A stretch of DNA of 64,000 nucleotides. Source: Neolewinella antarctica (GTDB taxonomy: Bacteria > Bacteroidota > Bacteroidia > Chitinophagales > Saprospiraceae). How positions within the stretch are numbered: the stretch's first letter is position 1; the number at the start of each line of letters is the position of its first letter. The stretch lies in assembly GCF_011927835.1 (NCBI RefSeq), contig NZ_JAATJH010000002.1, positions 248,001-312,000 on the forward strand, written 5' to 3'. The notes beneath the pieces were generated by a model. It saw only the letters and a program-made list of their open reading frames with translations, was not told where the DNA came from and ran no database searches. The translations under genes were made by a program, and so were the position numbers. Below, in pieces: positions 24,891 to 32,580 of this stretch.

Positions 24891-24992
24891 AGTTCAAAGG
24901 AACACAAGAATAGGTTTATTTTTCATGAGAGACGCTGTGGACAGCACAGTCGTATAGTAGACCCAGACGCGATTCGTCTGGGTCTTTTTTTT
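24891..24992 (+). ncRNA. Candidate small RNA or 10-codon transcript
   Basis: An isolated unit of about 100 nt lies between a TAnnTTTG promoter element and an intrinsic terminator, well separated from both flanking genes. Inside is a possible 10-codon open frame (ATG 24925 to TAG 24957) and a small hairpin CTGTG-GACAG-CACAG. It does not resemble a tRNA, tmRNA or 6S RNA. It may equally be the leader-terminator unit of a small peptide. Expression is unproven. Confidence 0.42.
24959..24992 (+). terminator. Strong intrinsic terminator
   Basis: AGACCCAGACG and CGTCTGGGTCT form an 11-bp perfect stem (24959-24969 with 24975-24985) around a 5-nt loop, followed by eight T residues. Confidence 0.88.
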
Positions 24993-25113
24993 GTGACCGG
25001 TGCAAACGATTGCGGTGGTCGAGTCGAGATAAAGGCAGCAATCAAGCTATGCTCGTACCGTTTTGGCGGGTAGCTGCCCTCCGGTAGCACGGGTGGTTAT
25101 AATTCCTTACCGT

Positions 25114-25121
25114 TATCTTTG
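25114..25121 (+). promoter_or_regulatory. Bacteroidota-type -7 element directly before small membrane gene
   Basis: TATCTTTG ends only 5 nt before the ATG at 25127. With the usual start point about 5-7 nt downstream, the transcript would be leaderless. Confidence 0.55.
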
Positions 25122-25126
25122 TGGCT

Positions 25127-25357
25127 ATGGACGGACCGCAAGAACTTCCCGGTTGGTTAAAATACGCCGGCTGGCTACCGCTCGTTATTTATTTCGGGCT
25201 CAAGTACCTAGTCATCGGGCCGGAAAACCTGACTCAACTGCAGGGCTTTATCTTACTCGGTGCGGCGGTGTTGGCGCACCTGGCCGTTTGGAAGTACCGG
25301 AAATCCTTCAACCCTCAACCAAAAGACCCCAACGATGGAACCCATCCGGAAAGATAA
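25127..25357 (+). CDS. Small membrane protein 1
   Basis: A 76-residue protein with two predicted membrane segments (WLPLVIYFGLKYLVIG, residues about 14-29, and LQGFILLGAAVLAHLAVW, about 37-54) and a charged, Pro-rich tail. The ATG at 25127 is preferred over a GTG 6 nt earlier that overlaps the promoter element. It overlaps the next small gene by 23 bp in another frame. No family was recognised. Confidence 0.6.
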   Translation: MDGPQELPGWLKYAGWLPLVIYFGLKYLVIGPENLTQLQGFILLGAAVLAHLAVWKYRKSFNPQPKDPNDGTHPER

Positions 25358-25535
25358 ACCCTCCGTAGGCCTGTTCCTGCTCATGACGGCTGTTTACCTG
25401 GGCGCTTATTTTGGCCTTAAGTACGGCGTCCTCGGTGGTAACCTACCGTGGTACTACAACCTTGCCCTCATCGTCAGTTGCTTGCTGCTAGCTTTTTTCC
25501 TACGCAACAAAGTTGGGGAGCGTACGGGAGGGTAA
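25335..25535 (+). CDS. Small membrane protein 2
   Basis: A 66-residue protein with two membrane segments (VGLFLLMTAVYLGAYFGLKYG and YYNLALIVSCLLLAFFLRN) separated by a GGNLPW turn. The first segment of this protein (AYFGLKYGVLGGN) resembles that of its neighbour (VIYFGLKYLVIGPEN), so the two may be related by duplication. The start inside the end of the preceding gene suggests translational coupling. Unknown function. Confidence 0.6.
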   Translation: MEPIRKDKPSVGLFLLMTAVYLGAYFGLKYGVLGGNLPWYYNLALIVSCLLLAFFLRNKVGERTGG

Positions 25536-25690
25536 TCCTGTCTTTCGCAAGGACAAATCGAATCCTTCTGATTTCTTAAAAATTGGTATCCGGAGCTACC
25601 GTACGCACTTAGGTGTTCAAACTTAAAACGGTAGGAACGGGACACTCGTACGCTCGGTCGGTGTTAACTTGGCTGTTCAAGTATCAGCCC

Positions 25691-26431
25691 ATGACCGTTG
25701 CCCTTTTCATCCCTTGCTACATCGACCAATTCTACCCCAAAGCCGGCATCGCGACGCTGGAACTACTGGAGAAATACGGCTGCACGGTCGTCTTCCCCCG
25801 CGAGCAAACCTGTTGTGGCCAGCCCCTGGGCAACTCGGGGATGGAGAAAGAAGCACGGCCGATCTACGAGCACTTCGTCGAGACGTTCAAGTCGTTTGAT
25901 TACGTCGTTTGCCCTTCCGGTAGTTGCGTCTACCAGATTCGCCATCATTACGAAGCACTGGAGCAAACGCCGGACGTCGTTGCCCTACGGGAAAACACCT
26001 ACGAATTAGCCGATTTTCTCGTCAACGTCCTCGGCGTGACGGAAGTGAACGCCAGTTTCCCCCACCGCGTCGGTATTCACAACAGCTGCCACGGACTGCG
26101 GGGCTTGCGCCTCGGCCAAGGGTCCGAACGCGTCGGCGAAGCCTTTAGCCACTATAAGTACCTGCTGGGCATGGTCGACGGTATCGAACTGGTTACCCTC
26201 GAGCGGTCGGACGAATGTTGCGGCTTCGGCGGCACCTTCGCCGTCAACCAACCTGAGTTGTCCACCAAAATGGGCCGCGACCGCATTGCCGACCACCTCG
26301 CCCACGATTCGGAAGTAATCACCTCCGGCGATATGTCCTGCCTGATGCACATGGAAGGTCTTATCCGCCGCGAAGGCAAACCGCTACGGGTGATGCACGT
26401 CGCGGAGATACTGAATAGTCAGAAAGTATAG
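25691..26431 (+). CDS. LutA/YkgE-like (Fe-S)-binding protein
   Basis: A 246-residue protein of the LutA/YkgE/GlpC-C-terminal family with two CCG-type cysteine domains. The motifs CCGQP (residues about 38-42), the central C-YQIRHH, HNSCHGLRG and CCGFGG are all intact, as needed to bind an iron-sulfur cluster. In characterised systems LutA works with LutB and LutC in lactate oxidation to pyruvate; no lutB or lutC is adjacent here, so the redox partner is unknown and heterodisulfide-type roles remain possible. The ATG at 25691 starts at the family N-terminus TVALFIPCYIDQFYP; a longer open frame upstream is not family-like. Confidence 0.87.
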   Translation: MTVALFIPCYIDQFYPKAGIATLELLEKYGCTVVFPREQTCCGQPLGNSGMEKEARPIYEHFVETFKSFDYVVCPSGSCVYQIRHHYEALEQTPDVVALRENTYELADFLVNVLGVTEVNASFPHRVGIHNSCHGLRGLRLGQGSERVGEAFSHYKYLLGMVDGIELVTLERSDECCGFGGTFAVNQPELSTKMGRDRIADHLAHDSEVITSGDMSCLMHMEGLIRREGKPLRVMHVAEILNSQKV

Positions 26432-26480
26432 CGGTTCGTTGGTCTGATGGTACGATAACAGTCTCACAACCCATTATCTT

Positions 26481-26590
26481 CCCAGACCCCAGACCCCAGA
26501 CCCCAGACCCCAGGCCCCAGGCCCCAGGCCCCAGACCCCAGACCCCAGACCCCAGACCCCAGACCCCAGACCCTAGACCCCAGACCCTAG
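26481..26590. repeat. CCCCAGA heptamer tandem repeat
   Basis: About 16 tandem copies of CCCCAGA, with occasional A-to-G (CCCCAGG) and C-to-T (CCCTAGA) variants, fill the space between two convergent genes and stop one base before the stop codon of the minus-strand barrel gene. Short degenerate stretches of the complementary heptamer (GGTCTGG) recur at about 31578-31612 and 47808-47822. Confidence 0.88.
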
Positions 26591-26591
26591 T

Positions 26592-27404
26592 CTACTCCAC
26601 CCCCAGCTTAAAAATAACCCCCGCGTTCAGCCGCCCACTTTCCCCGATAAAATCCCCACCCAGCACCCACGCCCCGCCCCCCACGATGCCTAGCCAGGGT
26701 TTGATCGGGACGTAAGCCGTAATGCCGGCACGTTGCCAACTGGAGCCGGTGCCGGCCGCGGCGGTCTGGATGTCGGGGCCGCTTTCGAGGGAAGTAATGA
26801 ATTCCAGCCAGCTTTCCACGTAGAAGTACCGGCCCCCGTAACCCGTCCGGAACAACAGCGGCCACGCGGAGCGCGTCTCGGGCGCGAATTGAAAGTCGAT
26901 GCCCGACTGCGCGTGCAGAAACCAACCGTCGTCGTGCTGAAACTGATAGGCCAGCCGGCCCTGAAAAACGGTAGCGCGCTGGCCGATGGCCTCCACGCCC
27001 GTAACCTCGTAGTTGCCAATGGGGAAGCTGAGCCCGACGGCGGTGAAAAAGCGGCTCGCGAAACGGTCTCCGCGTTTATCCAGGTTCATGTATTTAATCC
27101 ACACCGAAGCATCCTGCAGGCTTCCGTCGCGGCCATTCGTGATCATGTAGGGTAGGGTGGCGATCAACGAGCTGTTTTTACTCACGCCCACCTCCGCGAA
27201 CAGGCTGTAACTAATCGTCTCGATATCCCGCGCCTCGCTTGCGTTGTCGGGGAGCAGATAAGTATCATATTTTTCCGCGCTGTAGCTCAACGCGATCACC
27301 GTTTCACCCTTCGGCGTGGGAAAACCACCAATCGGGCCCTGGGCGCGGACGCCGGTGCAGAGTAAAAGGGTAAGGCAGAGGAGGGTGGGCGCGCGTAAAG
27401 ACAT
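26592..27404 (-). CDS. Outer-membrane beta-barrel protein, transporter-like
   Basis: A 270-residue exported protein with signal peptide (LLCLTLLLCTGVRAQ). The mature part is a run of amphipathic strands beginning with GETVIALSYSAEKYDTYL and ending with AGVIFKLGVE. It resembles the outer-membrane barrels of the 'MetA-pathway' (PF13557) group: ISYSLFAEVGVSKNSSLIATLPY is a typical family strand pair. Substrate and partners are unknown. The gene is directly abutted at its 3' end by a heptamer tandem repeat. Confidence 0.72.
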   Translation of the reverse strand: MSLRAPTLLCLTLLLCTGVRAQGPIGGFPTPKGETVIALSYSAEKYDTYLLPDNASEARDIETISYSLFAEVGVSKNSSLIATLPYMITNGRDGSLQDASVWIKYMNLDKRGDRFASRFFTAVGLSFPIGNYEVTGVEAIGQRATVFQGRLAYQFQHDDGWFLHAQSGIDFQFAPETRSAWPLLFRTGYGGRYFYVESWLEFITSLESGPDIQTAAAGTGSSWQRAGITAYVPIKPWLGIVGGGAWVLGGDFIGESGRLNAGVIFKLGVE

Positions 27405-27571
27405 GAAACAAAGAACGGCAAACGGAGGAACATCGATTGCGCAAGAATAGCCGGGTGTCCGATCCTGACAATTAACGCACGAAAATTTACTTGCGGAATA
27501 AAATTCGGTGCAACTTTCTAATATCCCGCTCGCTCTTATCTTTACCCGGAACGAATTAACCCTACCACGTC

Positions 27572-28285
27572 TTGAGCGATAGCCTCGTCATCATCCCTAC
27601 GTACAACGAGAAGGAGAACATCAGTAAGATGGTCCGAACGGTGTTTGCCCTCGCGCATCCCTTTCACCTCCTGGTCGTGGATGACGGCTCCCCCGACGGC
27701 ACGGCTGCCATCATTAAGCAGCTACAAGAAGAATTTCCCGACCGTCTCTTCCTGCTCGAAAGATCCGGGAAGCTTGGCCTCGGCACGGCTTACCTCGACG
27801 GGTTTCGCTACGGGATGAAAAAATCCAGTGATTACCACTATTTCTTCGAAATGGATGCCGACTTCAGCCACAACCCGCAAGACCTCATCCGACTTCGGGA
27901 AGCTTGCCGGACGGGCGGTGGCGACCTCTCCGTGGGCTCCCGCTATACGTCGGGCGGTGGCGTGGAAAACTGGCCCTTCGATCGGCGCTTCCTCTCCTAC
28001 GGTGCTTCCGTTTACGTCCGCGCGATCACCTGGATGCCCGTCAAGGATCCTACGGCCGGTTTCATGTGCTACACCCGCCCGGTGCTAGAGGCCATCGATT
28101 TCGACGCCATCCGCTTCATCGGGTATGCCTTCCAGATTGAAATGAAGCACACGGCCTGGAAGCTGGGCTACAAGATCGTCGAAGTACCCATTACGTTTAC
28201 CGACCGGGTGCTGGGCGCTAGTAAAATGCACGGGTCGATCGTCAAAGAAGCGGTCAGGGGGGTTTTGAGTTTGCGGTTTGGATAG
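27572..28285 (+). CDS. Polyprenol-phosphate mannosyltransferase-like GT2
   Basis: GT2-family glycosyltransferase of the dolichol/polyprenol-phosphate mannose synthase (Dpm1-like) type, 237 residues. It transfers a sugar from a nucleotide donor to a polyprenyl phosphate at the cytosolic membrane face. Motifs: SLVIIPTYNEKENI at the start, VVDDGSPDGTAA, EMDADFSHNP (DAD metal site), and a final FTDRVLGASKMHGSIVKEA. There is no C-terminal membrane domain, as in the soluble subtype. The start is TTG at 27572; an in-frame stop at 27557 and lack of any ATG in between make this the only plausible start. The product could feed the ArnT/PMT-type enzyme encoded nearby at 29901. Confidence 0.9.
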   Translation: MSDSLVIIPTYNEKENISKMVRTVFALAHPFHLLVVDDGSPDGTAAIIKQLQEEFPDRLFLLERSGKLGLGTAYLDGFRYGMKKSSDYHYFFEMDADFSHNPQDLIRLREACRTGGGDLSVGSRYTSGGGVENWPFDRRFLSYGASVYVRAITWMPVKDPTAGFMCYTRPVLEAIDFDAIRFIGYAFQIEMKHTAWKLGYKIVEVPITFTDRVLGASKMHGSIVKEAVRGVLSLRFG

Positions 28286-28336
28286 CTCGGTGTCCCGCCA
28301 CGGCAATACGTAGCTGAATACTATCCGGTCGATGCA

Positions 28337-28395
28337 CCGTCCCGGCGCGAGAGGGACAACCACCTTCCAAGTTAGATTTTCTCGCGCCGGGACGG
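28337..28395. repeat. Long perfect inverted repeat
   Basis: CCGTCCCGGCGCGAGA (28337-28352) pairs perfectly with TCTCGCGCCGGGACGG (28380-28395) around a 27-nt loop. No T-run follows on either strand, so it is not an ordinary terminator. Confidence 0.75.
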
Positions 28396-28491
28396 AGTAT
28401 CAGCCAGACGCACCGCGCAAAGAAGTATTTGTTTGTCGATACGTACAAACGGGTCCGTACGACCTAACCCGGCTGCCTACTGACCTAGCCT

Positions 28492-28507
28492 GCACCCGCG
28501 GCCGCGC
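28492..28507 (-). repeat. Dispersed short repeat (DSR), copy 6
   Basis: GCACCCGCGGCCGCGC, an exact consensus copy in reverse orientation, directly beside the ompA terminator. Confidence 0.72.
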
Positions 28508-28511
28508 CAAA

Positions 28512-28545
28512 AAAGCCCCTAATTACCGAAGTAACTAGGGGCTTT
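28512..28545 (-). terminator. Intrinsic terminator of the ompA-like gene
   Basis: Read on the minus strand, AAAGCCCCTAGTTAC and GTAATTAGGGGCTTT pair (one G-U) around a TTCG loop closed by C-G, the very stable cUUCGg form, followed by a run of T. It can also act on the plus strand for the GT2 gene. Confidence 0.85.
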
Positions 28546-28590
28546 ATCTTTTGTAACACTATGTCACTTCCGAAGAAGTAACGAAGTTAT

Positions 28591-29700
28591 TTACATGTCC
28601 ATGTTCAGTACACGGAACTCGGTACGGCGGTTAACGCGGTGCTCGGCTTCGGAACAGTTAACGCCATCGGCGCAACGGTTCGTCAGTTGGCTCTCACCGT
28701 AACCACGGGTTACGAGGCGCTGGCGGTTGATGCCACGGCTAACTAGGTAGTCAGCAACGGACTTGGCGCGGCGCTCGGAAAGATCCTGGTTAGAAGCGGC
28801 GGAACCACGGCTGTCCGTGTGCGCGTTCAACTGGATACGGATGTTGGGGCGCTCCTGGAGGAGGTTCAACAGGCGGTCGTCGATGATGCGGCGGCTTTCT
28901 GCGGTGATGGCGGCGCTGGCCAGTTCGTACTGGATGGGAAGAACGTTGTAGCTAGTCAGCTCACAGTCGATTTCTTCGTAGCTGCTCAGGCCACCTTTAG
29001 AAGCCAAAACTTCCTTGGTGATGGTCGTGTACTCAGCTTCAACGGGCTGTGAAGAAACGCTAGCGGGCTGGTCGACAACCTGCTTAGTGATCGTTTCGTA
29101 AACGGCTTCCACGTCGATTTCGCGGACTTGTGCTGGCGTGGCGATCACTTCTTTGGAGTAAGTAGAAGAAGAACCGGGAACGGTGGATGCGGTAGAATCG
29201 GCGTTGTTAGCGAGGCGCTGTACGGGGACGGTGCGGTACTCAGCTTCGTAAGTACGGTAACACAATACCTGACAATCGTTGGGGTCATCGGACTCACAGC
29301 CTTCATAGGCGGTGGTTTCCCAACGGCTGACTTCTGGCTTGATGAGTACGCGTTCGGTAGCATCACTAAAGGTAGCGGCGACCACGTTCAGGCTCGTTGC
29401 GGGGGCCTGTGATTCGTAAGAGACAGATTCCGTCCGGAAAGTAGCGGGGACGAATTCGTAGCGCTTATAAGCTTCCTTGACGAGTACACGCTCCGTTACC
29501 GTGCGGTAAGTGGCGGGGACGACGCTGAGTCGGTTGTAAGAAGGCTGCGTCTGGATCCGGGTCGTTTCCGTTTGGTAGACGTCGGGCGTCACACAACGAA
29601 CGTAACACTTATTGGGATCGGGGTTGGCGGGGAGCTGCTGGGCCTGGACACTCGTGGTGCCAATTGCCATAGCGGCAAGAATGGTTAGTGGTAATCTCAT
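28591..29700 (-). CDS. OmpA-family outer-membrane protein
   Basis: A 369-residue exported protein with signal peptide (LTILAAMAIGTTSVQAQ). The C-terminal OmpA domain (residues about 255-369) has NIRIQLNAHTDSRGSAASNQDLSERRAKSV and the closing RVNRRTEF motif that binds peptidoglycan. The N-terminal region (about 25-245) contains at least six degenerate repeats of the type VPATYRTVTERVLVKEAYKRYE, with Tyr/Val-rich strands and no obvious barrel. This suggests a periplasmic or surface repeat domain linked to peptidoglycan. The gene is transcribed from the minus strand and ends at a cUUCGg terminator. Repeats of this 'RVLVK' type are common in Saprospiria OmpA-like proteins; their function is not established. 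Confidence 0.88.
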   Translation of the reverse strand: MRLPLTILAAMAIGTTSVQAQQLPANPDPNKCYVRCVTPDVYQTETTRIQTQPSYNRLSVVPATYRTVTERVLVKEAYKRYEFVPATFRTESVSYESQAPATSLNVVAATFSDATERVLIKPEVSRWETTAYEGCESDDPNDCQVLCYRTYEAEYRTVPVQRLANNADSTASTVPGSSSTYSKEVIATPAQVREIDVEAVYETITKQVVDQPASVSSQPVEAEYTTITKEVLASKGGLSSYEEIDCELTSYNVLPIQYELASAAITAESRRIIDDRLLNLLQERPNIRIQLNAHTDSRGSAASNQDLSERRAKSVADYLVSRGINRQRLVTRGYGESQLTNRCADGVNCSEAEHRVNRRTEFRVLNMDM

Positions 29701-29754
29701 ATAAAGGATGTTGATTTGCGAGTAATTGAGCCGATGGGCTCAGTAGTAGAAGGT

Positions 29755-29762
29755 TAACTTTG
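29755..29762 (+). promoter_or_regulatory. Possible -7 element upstream of ArnT/PMT-like gene
   Basis: TAACTTTG, an exact TAnnTTTG match on the plus strand, 139 nt upstream of the next plus-strand start. Confidence 0.4.
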
Positions 29763-29900
29763 GGATTAGTGTTCACTAAAACTAAGCCTTGACTAGTTCC
29801 TAGTGAGTAATAGACGCAGCCCACCAAGGATGGATGGGCCAGCGTTTACATCAGTATAAACGTAAATATTACGGGAAGTCACACTATTTCGTACAATTTT

Positions 29901-31577
29901 GTGTGCCTCACGTATAATAATTCCAAAAATTCTTTGGCCAGATTTCTTCCACTTGCGATTATTTTGCTCTTTGGCACCTGCTTTTTCGGGACCAATAATT
30001 TACAACTTTTTGACTGGGATGAGCTCAATTTCGCGGAAATCAGCCGGGAAATGTTGGTTACGGACAACTGGGTGCAGCCGACCGTCAATTATTTACCCTT
30101 CCACGAGAAGCCGCCACTGTTTTCCTGGATGCAGCTACTGAGCTACAAAATCTTTGGCGTCAGCCCCCGGGGCGCTCGGTTTCCAAATTTGGTCTGTGGC
30201 ATCGTCACCTTCTTACTACTGTTGCAGTTAGGAAAGAAATCTTTTGGCGGAAATGACCGACGGTGGTGGCCATTATTTTTGGGCCTGAGCGTGCTACCGG
30301 CGCTTTACGCGCAGTCTGGCATCATCGACCCGTGGTTCAATCTCTTCACGCTGGCGGGGCTCTGGTGGAGCCTCACTGGGGCAGCGTTAACGGCTAGGCA
30401 AGTATTACTCTCCGGGCTAGTGCTCGGTTTGGCCGTGCTGACCAAAGGCCCGGCGGCGGGGTTGATCGCCGGGCTGTGCTGGTTGGTACTGCTGCTCGTA
30501 AACCCCGCCCACAGGGGGCGTCGTGCGGCTCGCTACTTAGCCATCGGCCTGCTCAGCTTGCTACCGATTGGAATTTGGCTGGTATTTTTGTGGCAGGAAG
30601 ACGGTGGTTATTTCGCCCGCGAGTTCCTGCGGTACCAGGCGCGCTTATTTTTTCGGGAGGACGCCGGCCACGGTGGCTTCCCGGGCTACCACGTGGTGGT
30701 GCTCCTGCTGGGTTGTTTCCCGGCCAGTTGGCTCGCCCTACCGGCCCTGTTTAACCGGCGACGCTTTTCCGACCCCACCGACCGGGGGATGCGGGTGCTC
30801 TTTTGGGTAGTACTGGTGCTCTTTTCGGTAGTCAATACCAAGATCGTGCACTACTCGAGCTTGTGCTATTTCCCCCTCTGCTGGTTTGCCGCCCGTACGC
30901 TTACCGGCGGTGAAGCGCACTTATCCCCCCGGTGGCGGCGGGTCGTTCGCACCGGCCTGCTGAGTAGCTGGATTCTTTACACATTACTCCTGCTGGCCGT
31001 GCCGCTACTCGCAATAACGGCGGCATACTGGCTTCCCCTGGTCGACGACGCCGAAGTGACGGCGCGCCTGGCGATGCTCGTTACCTGGCCCTGGTACACC
31101 TTCGTGCCCGGTGTGGTGGGTATTGCGGGAATCGTATTCCAAACCAACGCTGCTCTTTTACGAACCAACCCGGCATCTACGACCGCGCAAAATCAGTTGA
31201 AGAACCGCGCCGCCACCTACTTACTGTTTACCGGGTTACTGACGCTAACTACTTTGTGTACCATCGTCCCGCGCGTCCAACAGTACACCCAGGGCGCGCC
31301 GGTGGCTTTCTTTAAAGAACTGCGCGGCCGGGACGTCTACGTGGGGACGGCGTACTACAAATCTTACGCCCACTGGTATTACGCCGACCTTCCGCCGGAA
31401 CGGTACGCAGATGGCTGCCGCGAGCGTCAGTGCCGGTTCCACGAAAACATCAGTAAACCGCTATATTTCGCCAGCCCCGCGCGGGTGACGGAACAAGTTT
31501 TACGGGAAGTGCCGGACGCGGTGTTGCTGCGTCAGGCGGGCGGGTTTTCTTTTTATGTTAGGGAGGTGAAAAGGTAA
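29901..31577 (+). CDS. ArnT/PMT-type glycosyltransferase (GT39/GT83 family)
   Basis: Polytopic membrane glycosyltransferase, about 558 residues with roughly 11 hydrophobic segments. The first periplasmic loop carries the catalytic acidic pair in QLFDWDELNFAEISREML (Asp38/Asp40 and Glu41) and HEKPPLFSWM, both hallmarks of the GT39/ArnT/PMT clan, which uses polyprenyl-phosphate sugars. A C-terminal soluble part (after about 475) has LRGRDVYVGTAYYKSYAHWYY. The start is a GTG at 29901; TTG codons a few residues later cannot be ruled out. A diverged DSR copy (31173-31188) encodes the NPASTTAQ segment between the last two membrane spans. The GT2 polyprenol-phosphate sugar synthase at 27572 is a plausible donor enzyme. 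Confidence 0.85.
   Translation: MCLTYNNSKNSLARFLPLAIILLFGTCFFGTNNLQLFDWDELNFAEISREMLVTDNWVQPTVNYLPFHEKPPLFSWMQLLSYKIFGVSPRGARFPNLVCGIVTFLLLLQLGKKSFGGNDRRWWPLFLGLSVLPALYAQSGIIDPWFNLFTLAGLWWSLTGAALTARQVLLSGLVLGLAVLTKGPAAGLIAGLCWLVLLLVNPAHRGRRAARYLAIGLLSLLPIGIWLVFLWQEDGGYFAREFLRYQARLFFREDAGHGGFPGYHVVVLLLGCFPASWLALPALFNRRRFSDPTDRGMRVLFWVVLVLFSVVNTKIVHYSSLCYFPLCWFAARTLTGGEAHLSPRWRRVVRTGLLSSWILYTLLLLAVPLLAITAAYWLPLVDDAEVTARLAMLVTWPWYTFVPGVVGIAGIVFQTNAALLRTNPASTTAQNQLKNRAATYLLFTGLLTLTTLCTIVPRVQQYTQGAPVAFFKELRGRDVYVGTAYYKSYAHWYYADLPPERYADGCRERQCRFHENISKPLYFASPARVTEQVLREVPDAVLLRQAGGFSFYVREVKR
31173..31188 (-). repeat. Dispersed short repeat (DSR), copy 7, diverged, inside GT39 gene
   Basis: GCATCTACGACCGCGC matches 13 of 16 consensus positions. 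It encodes ASTTA within NPASTTAQ, closely parallel to NPAPATAQ encoded by the copy in hsdR in the same reading frame. Confidence 0.5.
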
Positions 31578-31655
31578 GTGGTCTGGGGTCTAGAGTCTAT
31601 GGTCTGTGGTCTTTACTCTTTATTCTATCCTCTTTTCTCCCCATCCCCTCACGAT

Positions 31656-32417
31656 TCACTTTTCAATCAAATACTGCCAGTAGCGCCGCGGCACGTGCTG
31701 CAGGTGCAGGGGCATGTTGCGCCGCTCCGGAATATCCACCGCCCGGAAATAAGCTTTCCAAAGATCCTGGTACCCCGTTTCCTGGCTGGCGAGCATTTCC
31801 GCGGAAAGCTGTTTTAGTCTTCCGTTACTGGTGGTGGTGAGGGTGATGAATTCCGCCTTTTTGATTTCCTTATCCCAGTGCAGGCCGTACTGCCGGGTGG
31901 TATCGTAGATGAGCCAATCCATCGCCGGGTAACGGGCGCCGAAGTGTTCGCCGAGGAGCGGGAGGCAATTGAAATCTGGATTGATCAAACCGACGAAGAG
32001 ACCATCCGGCGTCTCCTGAAAGCGCACGAACGCGTGCATGCGGTGCACCTCGCGGCCCATTTGCTGGTGGAGGCGTTGGAGGGCACGAATTTTCTCGTCG
32101 GCGGCATCCTTTTGGACGTCCAGCCGGCTTGCCATTTGGCGGCGGACGTAGTGCAGGATCAGCCGCTCGGTACCCGCCTGCTCGCTGAGAAAAATCTTGC
32201 GGAGCCACTTTCCGGCACCGGGGGAGCGCTTTTCCAAGCCCACTACTACGCGTTTGGCCTGCGCCTCGTCCGTTTGAATCAGGACCGGCTCGGCGAAAAG
32301 TTGTTGCTGGTGCTGGTCTTCGGGCACGATGTCTACGTCGCCGGCCTTACGGGCGAAGGACTGGAAGATGGCGGTTAGGAGGCCGGGGAAGGTGGTGTCG
32401 TAGGTGTAGGTTTGCAT
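31656..32417 (-). CDS. TIGR03915/DUF4130-type putative DNA repair protein
   Basis: A 253-residue cytosolic protein matching the TIGR03915 (DUF4130) family: YTYDTTFPGLLTAIFQSF at the start, then RLHQQMGREVHRMHAFVRF, DGLFVGLINPDFNCLPLLGEHF and a C-terminal YQDLWKAYFRAVDIPERRN(P)--Q...PRRYW. In most genomes this gene is next to a radical-SAM 'TIGR03916' putative DNA modification/repair protein, with which it is thought to work. No such partner is present in this window, so this copy is unlinked. It is convergent with the GT39 gene. Confidence 0.86.
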   Translation of the reverse strand: MQTYTYDTTFPGLLTAIFQSFARKAGDVDIVPEDQHQQQLFAEPVLIQTDEAQAKRVVVGLEKRSPGAGKWLRKIFLSEQAGTERLILHYVRRQMASRLDVQKDAADEKIRALQRLHQQMGREVHRMHAFVRFQETPDGLFVGLINPDFNCLPLLGEHFGARYPAMDWLIYDTTRQYGLHWDKEIKKAEFITLTTTSNGRLKQLSAEMLASQETGYQDLWKAYFRAVDIPERRNMPLHLQHVPRRYWQYLIEK

Positions 32418-32535
32418 TTCATCCCAGTAGGGCCTCCGGCGGTTTCCAGAAGAAGGGTAAGAGGTATAAGAAGAGGAAGAAGTGTAGAAAAGTAACGCTT
32501 CCCCTTTCTCTCCTTATTCCTCCTTTACTTCCTCC

Positions 32536-32550
32536 CCCGACTAAGTCGGG
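32536..32550. repeat. CCCGAYTAARTCGGG dyad, copy 1
   Basis: CCCGACTAAGTCGGG, a nearly perfect palindrome in the intergenic region. Related copies occur at 12794-12809 and 49350-49364. Confidence 0.6.
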
Positions 32551-32580
32551 ACCGGAGGCAAATTCACGAAAGCACTAAGA

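Larger units (their letters stand above)
24792..25126. other. Intergenic region holding promoter, terminator and small-RNA candidate
   Basis: Contains a TAACTTTG promoter element (24879-24886), a roughly 100-nt transcribed candidate ending in a strong terminator (24959-24992), then a TATCTTTG element (25114-25121) for the next gene. No longer open frame is supported. Confidence 0.5.
28286..28590. other. Convergent intergenic region with two hairpins
   Basis: No gene is supported. It holds a 16-bp perfect inverted repeat (28337-28395), an exact DSR copy (28492-28507) and the ompA terminator (28512-28545). Confidence 0.6.

Noticed and set aside
26481-26590. CRISPR array
   Set aside because: The repeat unit is only 7 bp with no spacers and no cas genes nearby.
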